64,000 nucleotides of DNA, taken from assembly GCA_934047225.1 (NCBI GenBank), contig OW203991.1, positions 1,550,001 to 1,614,000 of the forward strand. Reading direction: 5' to 3'. This document shows positions 55,925-64,000 of this stretch, piece after piece. Made by a program: the position numbers and the translations under genes. The stretch comes from Ypsolopha sequella. Taxonomy: Eukaryota; Arthropoda; Insecta; Lepidoptera; Ypsolophidae. The notes below the pieces were generated by a model that was not told the origin of the DNA, did no database searches, and saw only the letters and a program-made list of their open reading frames with translations. Position 1 is the stretch's first letter. Every line of letters starts with the position of its first letter.

Positions 55925-57846
55925 TAAGGGTAATCAAAGCGATGGATTTCGCAATAAAACATATTAATCTACGGAAATTGGTCTGTTTATAACCACACTC
56001 TCGGTACAGCTTCTCATGACGTCATTCCAGAACACGACGACTCGCTTGGCAGCATGGTTTAGTCATTATGGTTGTGATAGGCCAAGGCCGAAGTTTATTA
56101 CCGCTTAAAATCTACTTGACAACTCCAGTAACCCCTTTAACTCTAAATTCTGAAATTTGTAAGTACATTTTAAACTTTACAAACTCTCCAGGTAGTGTCC
56201 TCAAAGTATACCAAGCACTTTGTGGTTCCATACAATTATAACGGAATGACCATCCTCAGAGACATTCCCTGCTTTTCGCGTTATGTGAATTGTTAAAAGT
56301 ATTAACAGGATGCCCAGTTGAGATTGGTGCGAGTGGGAAGGGGATAAAATGCTAATGGTTATTATTTGTAAGTAGACGAGTGCAAAGGATTGAACATTCT
56401 TGACTTGATTGTGTAAACAGAAATGCGCAGAATGGTTCGTTACATTAATGATCTTTATATTTAATTGTCTTGTGATCGTTTATGTTTCATAAAATAAAGA
56501 AAAAAATAATTGAACATTTTCTAGCAAAATGTTCTACTCTTCTTGCTCTTCACATATACATAAGTGGCAATATACTCTCTCTCTCACTCTTTGACACAAA
56601 CTCACAACAATATAAAATTAATACACCTAAACTAAATTTAAAATACCTTTTACAGACGTTTATACACACTCATACTCACCCTGTCACCCAGGTAAACTTT
56701 CAATTGAACCTTTAATTAAAATCGAACTCAGTTTAATAATTGCCCTTTTTTTATTCAAATTTTTCTGTATACCTTTGATTTTTTGTTTGCATGCTTTTTA
56801 CAATTTAAGTTAGTATAAGAAAAATCCGTTATTGGCCTCTGGCCAATAGTATTTTTATCTTTATTGTTATTATTTTTTATTGTTTGCTGTGGATTTATGT
56901 GTGAATAATATTAATAACATAAATTAAGAAGATGCATAATGCTGTAATGACTTTTGAAACTGAATCCTAGGGTTGATTCCAAAACTGCAATTGAAATGGA
57001 ATTTTTCAAATTCAAGCTTATTATTAGCAAAAATTTGAGAGGTTATAATTATACTGGAGCGCTAAATTCTTATAACAAAGTCTTGGCAAAAAAAATTACC
57101 CCGAAACTCATTACCCTTCATGAGTAATAGAGATCCTACCAAAAACGTTTTATGTAAAGTGGGTTGCCAAGACTCACAAGCCCATAACGCTTTCACTGTT
57201 GTAAACACATAGAGCCAAGCTCCTAACTCTACAAGGCCTAACTCGACAACTTCAACTTCAAAAATGTTATTTGAGTAACACAGGTCAAAGTTAGATGTAA
57301 CATCATCGACCTATATCTATTCGTCTTTATGTAACATACAGGAAAGTTCATGCTGTGTTCTGGCTAAAGTGGTATTTAAGACAATTTTGAAATATAGTTT
57401 TTTTTTGTTAAGAATATTTCCAATATTTTGGTATTTTATAATTATTAATATAATATAATTGTAATCTTAGTTTTTAAGTAATTATGTTTTAAAACCTCTA
57501 CCCGTTTCATTATACTTTGTTTTGATAATAGGACACATACTAAAATCTATCATGGTCGTAGGAAATTTGTCGAAATTGGCATCTTGTCAAAATTAAAGCT
57601 TCTTGCATCTCGTATTACAAAATGAAATCGTCAGCCGATTATCCCTCAAGCCTAGTCTACGTATAATTATTACAAGTAACCCAGAAATGTCATCTCCCCA
57701 AGTTTATGTTCGAAGCGTTCCTTTTGAACATAATTTTGTAAAGGGCATTCCACACGAGTGGATGTTTATGGCGATCTTCAGAGTGGTCGCTCAACTCTAT
57801 AATAGCGGTTGTCTTCTGAGGGATTATTATTATTGGACTCGGTCCT
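55925..57846. other. Unassigned stretch
   Basis: A small hairpin TATTGGCCTCTGGCCAATA at 56831-56849. A plus-strand frame at 57603-57854 is unrecognised. Nothing else supported. Confidence 0.4.
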
Positions 57847-58243
57847 ATCCATAGATAAAGGAAACAACAGAGATTCGCCCTTATTTCACTAACGCAAACA
57901 CTAAAACTGTAAACAGTACAGCAGACGTACTCGATGTCTATTTATAATTAATATTGGGTCTCTTATCAAGCCTTAGGCTAGATGGGTTCGCAAGCACAAT
58001 TCGATCGAAGCCACTCAGTAAACAAAATCAATTTTTTAAATACACTTTTTAATGCAAGGTTATGCTAAAAATGTTATGAAATGTTTTACTATTTCTGCAG
58101 AAATAATCTTTTAATTTGTGTAGTCAGCAATGCACGGAATTTTTTTGAGGCTTTGAATCTGTTCAAAAACCTTACCCCCGATGTCAAAAATGTCTTGTTT
58201 TAGTCTAATCAGAAACAAGCCTGCCTTATTTCTTTATCTATGG
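57847..58243. mobile_element. Possible MITE with CCATAGATAAAG ends
   Basis: CCATAGATAAAG at the left is repeated as its complement at the right, about 400 bases apart. Similarity inside is weak. Tentative. Confidence 0.4.
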
Positions 58244-58439
58244 TCCTGTCCTCGGTTTGGTCTTAGAAGTGAGCTGGTTATTATATTTGTTTTGTACAAA
58301 GGCACACTTTTCTTTGCAAACGATCTATAGATACGGTTATATTTTTTCCAGTTGGCTTGCTTAATTGTTAGGAAATATTACAAAAAGTTTCTTCGCATTA
58401 TAAATTAAAATTCAAGATATTTTTTTTCAAAGTTTATTT

Positions 58440-59480
58440 ACATTTAACTATAGTGTATATATATGTGCCATCTTGTTTGATGACTTTCTGCTATGTTCTA
58501 GGAAGTGACAGGATCCCGTTGCTGTAAAAATGTTGGTATTTCTGATCAAAAAACGCGACCAGTAGTTTAGACAGTCCTCTCTTGATGTCAACCTGACACT
58601 GCCTAAAGAATTCTGAAGAGACCGAAACAGGTGGAAATCTGAAGGTCAGGGCTATATGGCGGATGCATTAACACCTCCCAGCCAAACTCTCTTATTTTTT
58701 GCTAAGTGGTTAAAGCTATGTGTGGTCTAGCTTTATCGTGATGAAAGACCACCCTTTTTCTATTGATCAATTCCGGCCGCTTTCTCTCAACTTCCTCTAA
58801 TTTCATCAGTTGTTGGCAGTAAAGATCCGAATCGGCGGTAAATGCTCATAATGAACAATGCTCTTCCAATCCCACCACACACACACACACACAGCATCAA
58901 CTTATTGCCAGTTAACCCTGGTTTTGATACAGTCTGTAAAGCCTGGCCGACCTTTGACCACGACATTCTTCACACGTTCTTATCATACGTGATCCACTTT
59001 TCATCACCAGTTATCAATCTCTTCAAAAACGCTTCAATTTTATTACGTCTCAATAAAGAATCGCAAATGAGTACACGGTTCATTAGGTTTCTTACAGTGA
59101 GCTCGTGTGGCACCCAAATATAGAGCTTTTTTCAAATGGTTCACAACTGTTTTGTGGTAAATTCCCAGTTCTTCAGCTATGTTGTAACTACTGATATGCC
59201 GATCTTAGGTAACCAGAGCGAGGTTCATCTTTGACATCAAAATTCCCAGATTGAAAACGCTTAAACCAACTTTGTGCTATTCTTACAGACACTGCATTGG
59301 GTCTACAAACGTCACAAATTCTTTTCGCGGCTTACATTACATTGTTTCTCTTTTCGTGATAAAATTTTAAAATGTAATAAACAAATGAAAAATTGCTGGA
59401 TACAACATTTTTCTAATTTGTTTCTTTTTTTGAAAGGTAACCTTTTTAATGTCTCCAAAACCAGCCAGATACAAATACAT
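58440..59480 (-). pseudogene. Mariner-type transposase, multiply broken
   Basis: Minus-strand pieces appear in the normal order across frames: AQSWFKRFQSGNFDVKDEPR (helix-turn-helix region), NIAEELGIYHKTVVNHLKKA, VPHELT-RNLMNRV, FLKRLITGDEKWITYDKN with the first catalytic Asp, WWDWKSIVHYEHLPP, VVFHHDKARPH with the second Asp (DN changed to DK), HPPYSPDL with the third Asp. This is the D,D34D arrangement of mariner. Several stops and frameshifts separate the blocks. The normal length is about 345 residues and most of it is represented. A CA microsatellite (58858-58874) has expanded within the coding region. Confidence 0.9.
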
Positions 59481-60584
59481 CCAAAGATGTTTTGTTACAA
59501 GTTTATACATACAAAATTATTACGGACGTAGGGTGCTGCGGTGTTTGAGGGAAAGAAAACGACTTAAACTGAAATTGTTACGAAAATACTGAATTGGATA
59601 TGGAAAATTTATGCCAAGGTATGCTAATTGAAAAAACGTTTCGAGATAATACATTTATTGCCATATTTCATTGTTTCTGGAGCGAAATAACTTAAGGTTA
59701 CAGATATTTTTAGAATTTGGTGAAAAGAGGAAACTATCATGTATATTTGCAATGTTGTCTCATGTCTCTTATCTCTTTTAACACATAAATTACACGCATT
59801 ACCTCTTTACTTTGACACATACATAAAATCAATGTCAATCAAGGTTTTTTTGTACCATCTTGGTTATTTTGTCTTAAAAGAAACAAGTGACACTGTTTCG
59901 TAACTTTAAAGAAAAATGTATATATTGACTGCATAAAACTGAAATTGGTTTAAATTAAAATTAATAAATAGTCTATATTTAACGAAAAAATAATTAAGTT
60001 TAATTTTCTTAACACGGTGTTTTGATGTACCCTGACACAAGTAATTGTCCTATATTTTGGTTGTGGCTATGCCAAATTATGCCTCGACAATTGAGTTTTA
60101 TATGAAATACTCGTAGAAAGTAAAAGAAATGTTTTATTACAATGTAAGTGAAAATATTTAATGATCAGATAAAAGTGAACATTACATTTATTTTATTGTA
60201 GAAACAATTCTTACTTCACAAATAAGATGTCAAGAAGGAAGTAATGCTTAAAAATTACTTTGCTCCTCGACTAGAGAAACATTTTAATTTCGACATTTGC
60301 GAACATTCAAATGGAATTCAGACTCGTAACTGCGCTCGCTTCTTCTCTGCGTACGTGTAACGCGCCGCGCAACGCACCGCGCAACGTTTAATTCCATCTT
60401 GTTACGCGTATACCTGTCTAATTTGTAAGCGAGGCCTGACTCGACGGTTTATGTAGTGTGCACGCTACACAGCAAGGATAAACGGCAAAGTAGAGCTTTT
60501 ATATAAGCTTTCGCTATTTTTATGTACACAATTATTAGCTGGGGTTTTAAACATATCGCCTTTTTACTACATTTAGTCATTTCT
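59481..60584. other. Unassigned A+T-rich stretch
   Basis: A short GC-rich run (GCGCCGCGCAACGCACCGCGCAACG) near 60362. No supported gene. Confidence 0.4.
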
Positions 60585-61036
60585 AGCTTTTGCCCGCAGC
60601 TTCGCCCGCGTTGATTATGTTTGTGTAGTCCTATCTAATTTGTCAATATTTACCTCCGTATACTCTATGATTCTATGACAGGTATCAATGAAAAGCCATT
60701 AAAAAGCATCGAATAATCTCATGGGAGCTGATTATTGGGATAAAATGTAGCACATGTCCAATTCCAGGTCTAGAACCACATTTGTGCAGTTTTATCCCAA
60801 ACGGTTTAGTAGGTATGGTGTGAAATAGTAAAACAACCCTTTTTTATTGAAACTTGACACCCCATTGCTATCCCATGGGAACTGATTAATCGGATAAAAG
60901 TAGTCTATTTCCTATTCCAGGTCTATTACTACATTTGTGCAAAGTTTCACCCTAATCAGTTCATTAGTTACAGCGTGAGAAGTAACAAACATCCATACAT
61001 CAAAACATCCAAACTTTCGCATTTATAATATTAGTG
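60585..61036 (+). repeat. Lepidopteran repeat, complete-looking copy
   Basis: Starts AGCTTTTGCCCGCAGCTTCGCCCGCG and ends CTTTCGCATTTATAATATTAGTGGGA. Both are common lepidopteran repeat ends. The inner GGTCTA--ACATTTGTGCA-TTT-ACCC-AA-GTT block is present twice in related form (60767 and 60930). Confidence 0.65.
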
Positions 61037-61149
61037 GGAAGCCATCCGAAGAAGCCACACATTTATCGTATTGTAGTGAGAACATCGCAATCTTTGTTTG
61101 TTGGAACAAGGTGTGTGAGCGGTTCTAAAGAGTTCTAAAGTACACCTCA

Positions 61150-61290
61150 ATGGATAAACTAGACAAGTCACTGTCCCGCGACAAACAGAGATACGGGTTC
61201 GTGCACCGGCTGAGATATATTTTTCTTAGATCATTTTCTTCTAATTAATTGAATGCACTCTAATAATATTTAGAGTTTTCCAGCTATATA
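61150..61290 (+). repeat. tRNA-derived SINE
   Basis: GGATAAACTAGACAAGTCAC...ACGGGTTCGTGCACCGGCTG resembles an A-box/B-box head. The tail GAATGCACTCTAATAAT resembles the SINE bodies near 55.1 and 55.9 kb. Confidence 0.5.
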
Positions 61291-63050
61291 TTTCGCTATA
61301 TAAGTTATTTCGCTTATAAAGTCTAAGCTTTGCAATTTCATGTTTTCTGCTATTGTTTCTTAGATTTTTGTAAAAATCTTGGATCCATTATGCATTTCTT
61401 TATTTGAATGTGGTATTTTATAACCTAGAAATAACAAATGCCAATTTAACTAAATTTTCAGACGAATTAAAATTCATGATCTGAAAATAATACAATTTGT
61501 TAATTTGATGTTAAAACCAAAAATATCGTTTGTTAAAACATATGCAAAACCCGTAGAATGTATAACGAAATAAGACTTGGCAGACTTTTCCTTTATGTCC
61601 TCTCTGTATAGAGCGTTTTACAATGGCGATACGTGACTCCTCGAGTAACACCGTGTTTATTGTACTATTTTGCTTGTTATTTCATAAGTTCCACATTACC
61701 TTGTAATGTTGAACCTCAACCAGCTAAAGTATATGTAGACCTGCCAAATCGCACAGCACAATGGATTGTTTCTCTCAGTAAAATGCTTTTCGCTGATAAA
61801 TTTAAAGCTAGCGTTTATATTCGATCGATAATATTTTATTTGTTGAAATAGCTCAAGCACCATAGAAGTTAAAAGCGCATTTCCCACTTTCACGAACTTT
61901 CAGTTTCCTTCTTCGTGGGAAAAAATATACTTTATATACAGCATTGAGTAATTACTCCGAAAAAGAAATTGCCGGTCCGTTCGATTCCGTAACTAGTGAG
62001 TCTATGATTTTGCATTTACCTATAATATATCTATATATGCATCTCACTACCACTTATCGGGAATCACTAGGCTGTCACTATCACCACGTTGTGTTGGCTG
62101 AGAAAATCGGAGCGCGTTTAAATTGGCGAAATTAATTTCGAACAAACCAAATGTCATTGCATCTGGGGTTAGATGCTCGACGGTCTACAGATGTGTAGGT
62201 TGTATTTAATGCATTAAGTAATAAAGGGATTAGACACAAGGCTGTTGATTATGGCGGCTCATGCTAGGCTTTCTATTATTGCTGTTAGACGTTATCTACG
62301 TGTTATTTGTTGCTATAATGTTGAAATTACTGGTAGGCTTTGTAAGTTTTAGTACCTGAAACACATTATTATGAATTGAAGTTGTTTTAAGTATTATTGC
62401 TTCCCCAAGACATTTATACCACAGGGTCTTAATAGACAGGTAACACACACTTCACTAGTAATACTGTCTACACAACTACAACTGGATAAGTGGAGTTTTT
62501 GGTTATTGCGGTGCATATTCCTGAAAGAAAAGGTTGATCAGTAGACCATGTGGTTTGATTTAAAATTACCCTTAAATTTTGCAATGGCAGCAACGAAATG
62601 GCCTCTTTTGCAGTTTTTATCTCACTTTTCATTTTTATTCCTATTTAATTTGGCCTTCAAAACATGAGGAAATACTTCATTGAGATTATTGATTTTTAAC
62701 ACACGACCCGTCCAACCTCAAGTGCTTTCATTTTAGTAAGATGTAGGGTCAAGTGGCTGAGTGTAGGAAGGAAACGTCCTCAGGAAAAGCCCAAAATGTA
62801 TATAGAATTATGTGTGGTTTAAAGAGGTCTCTTAGTGAAGGCACATTTCGGCTATTCGTCACATTCATCGCAAAAGAAATGAAAGAAAGTGTTATTAATA
62901 CGTTTTCTTTTCAGACTGTACGTCCAAAATTGGATTTCTGATTTCTGTCAGGCCTGTTTTCACTCTCACACTTTCTGAACAAGCACTCTTCATCGTAGGT
63001 TACAGATACGCTTTCGATCAGGCAGGGTAAAGGTCAAGCATAAGCGTAAT
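61291..63050. other. Unassigned stretch
   Basis: Short frames near 61.6-62.1 and 62.75-62.94 kb lack recognisable motifs. No repeat that I can support. Confidence 0.4.
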
Positions 63051-63552
63051 CTTAAGTGTGTATTAAAAAAAATAAACGTAGTGTGTGTACTAAAACAATG
63101 TGTATTAAAATAAATAAACGTACTGTGTATACTAAAACAATGTGTATTAAAATAAATAAACGTACTGTGTATACTAAAACAATGTGTATTAAAATAAATA
63201 AACGTACTGTGTGTACTAAAACAATGCGTATTAAAATAAATAAACGTACTGTGTATACTAAAACAATGTGTATTAAAATAAATAAACGTACTGTGTATAC
63301 TAAAACAATGTGTATTAAAATAAATAAACGTACTGTGTGTTCTAAAACAATGTGTATTAAAATAAATAAACGTACTGTGTGTACTAAAACGATGTGTATA
63401 AAAATAACTAAACATACTGTGTGTACTAAAACAAAGTGTATTAAAATAAAAAAAAAGTACTGTGTGTACTAAAACGAAGTGTATAAAAATAACTAAACAT
63501 ACTGTGTGTACTAAAACAATGTGTATTAAAATAACTAAACGTACTGTGTGAT
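63051..63552 (+). repeat. 42-bp tandem repeat, about twelve units
   Basis: Unit ACTAAAACAATGTGTATTAA + AATAAATAAACGTACTGTGTAT. Variation rises toward the right end (AACTAAACATACT, AAAAAAAGTACT). Because 42 is divisible by three, open frames run through on both strands (138 codons plus; part of 317 codons minus). Confidence 0.93.
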
Positions 63553-64000
63553 GTAAATAACTAAATAATGTGTATAAAAAAGTTGGTATATGAAGCAAAA
63601 TGCTTTTATCAGCGAGAATTCTGTCCTGAAGTAAAAGTATCGTTTCTGAGACAAAACAAGACGCTGTCACTAAATTGTGAAGCTTCACCCACGACCCTAA
63701 TACAACAAAAATTCTTCGAAAGCCCAAAACGATTTCGTCCAGAATACCAGGAGCAGTAGATATTTTATTCAACTTCATTACGCCAATACTTGCGACTTCT
63801 GAATCAAATACAGGCTGCACGAACGTAGATCGGGATTCTGTACTACGTACAATTCTCCTGTGGGTCATTTTTGAACTGTGGAAGTGAGCTTGAAATATAA
63901 AAAAGGCCTTCTGTTCCACTCGCTCTGATATTTTGTTCTGCATGATTTAAGATGCTCTTTGTGACGAGTGCTGCCAATTTTTGTTGGATAAAGTATCAAA
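63553..64000. other. Flank of the 42-bp repeat, open on the minus strand
   Basis: A minus-strand frame enters from 63943 and continues through the repeat to 62990. The non-repeat part (about 115 codons) has no domain I recognise. Possibly a real exon joined to the repeat, but equally chance. Confidence 0.3.

Overview
The window looks like transposon-packed, gene-poor DNA from a moth or butterfly (Lepidoptera). It is strongly A+T rich. It carries several dispersed motifs I recognise from lepidopteran genomes: the GGGTTCCGTACCC...GAGTCCGACTCGCA repeat, the GCTGACCCGGCGAACTTCG and GCCCGCAGCTTCGCCCGCG repeats whose 3' ends read TTTATAATATTAGTG, the CCAGCAGTGGA(C) LINE/SINE tail with GATG repeats, and tRNA-headed SINEs. 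I found no host protein-coding gene that I can support. Every recognisable coding stretch is a broken transposon gene: a mariner transposase, a hAT C-terminus, a THAP domain, and several non-LTR retrotransposon C-termini.

Layout. 0-10 kb: a TTAA-flanked piggyBac-like MITE, several foldback elements, two inverted copies of a hairpin repeat around about 1 kb, a LINE reverse-transcriptase remnant, and a SINE split by another insertion. 10-17 kb: foldbacks, SINEs, a 46-bp tandem repeat, a LINE C-terminal pseudogene and a 302-bp near-perfect palindrome. 17.3-19.0 kb: a transposon with 20-bp terminal inverted repeats, an exact 8-bp target duplication and an N-terminal THAP remnant, which is the signature of a P-superfamily element. 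20.25-36.04 kb is the dominant structure: three 225-bp LTRs and two almost identical 7.2-kb internal regions in the order LTR-INT-LTR-INT-LTR, flanked by a CACA target duplication and without any gag or pol gene. It fits a large non-autonomous LTR element (LARD-like) in tandem form. Each internal region carries a 57-bp and a 38-bp minisatellite. LTR1 alone is interrupted by a 723-bp hAT derivative with a perfect 8-bp target duplication; LTR2 and LTR3 show the empty site.

36-50 kb: a TTAA MITE family (six copies in the window counting both internal regions, two of them sharing one TTAA), LINE remnants, tRNA-like SINE heads, and a 29-bp tandem repeat. 50-64 kb: a 985-bp element with 41-bp terminal repeats, two LINE C-termini (one with a C-terminal zinc finger), a mariner pseudogene, and a 42-bp tandem repeat that is open in both strands.

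The genes do not work together as a pathway. What the window records is a history of insertions, several of which can be ordered by nesting. All statements of identity come from reading by eye; no alignment or database search was run.
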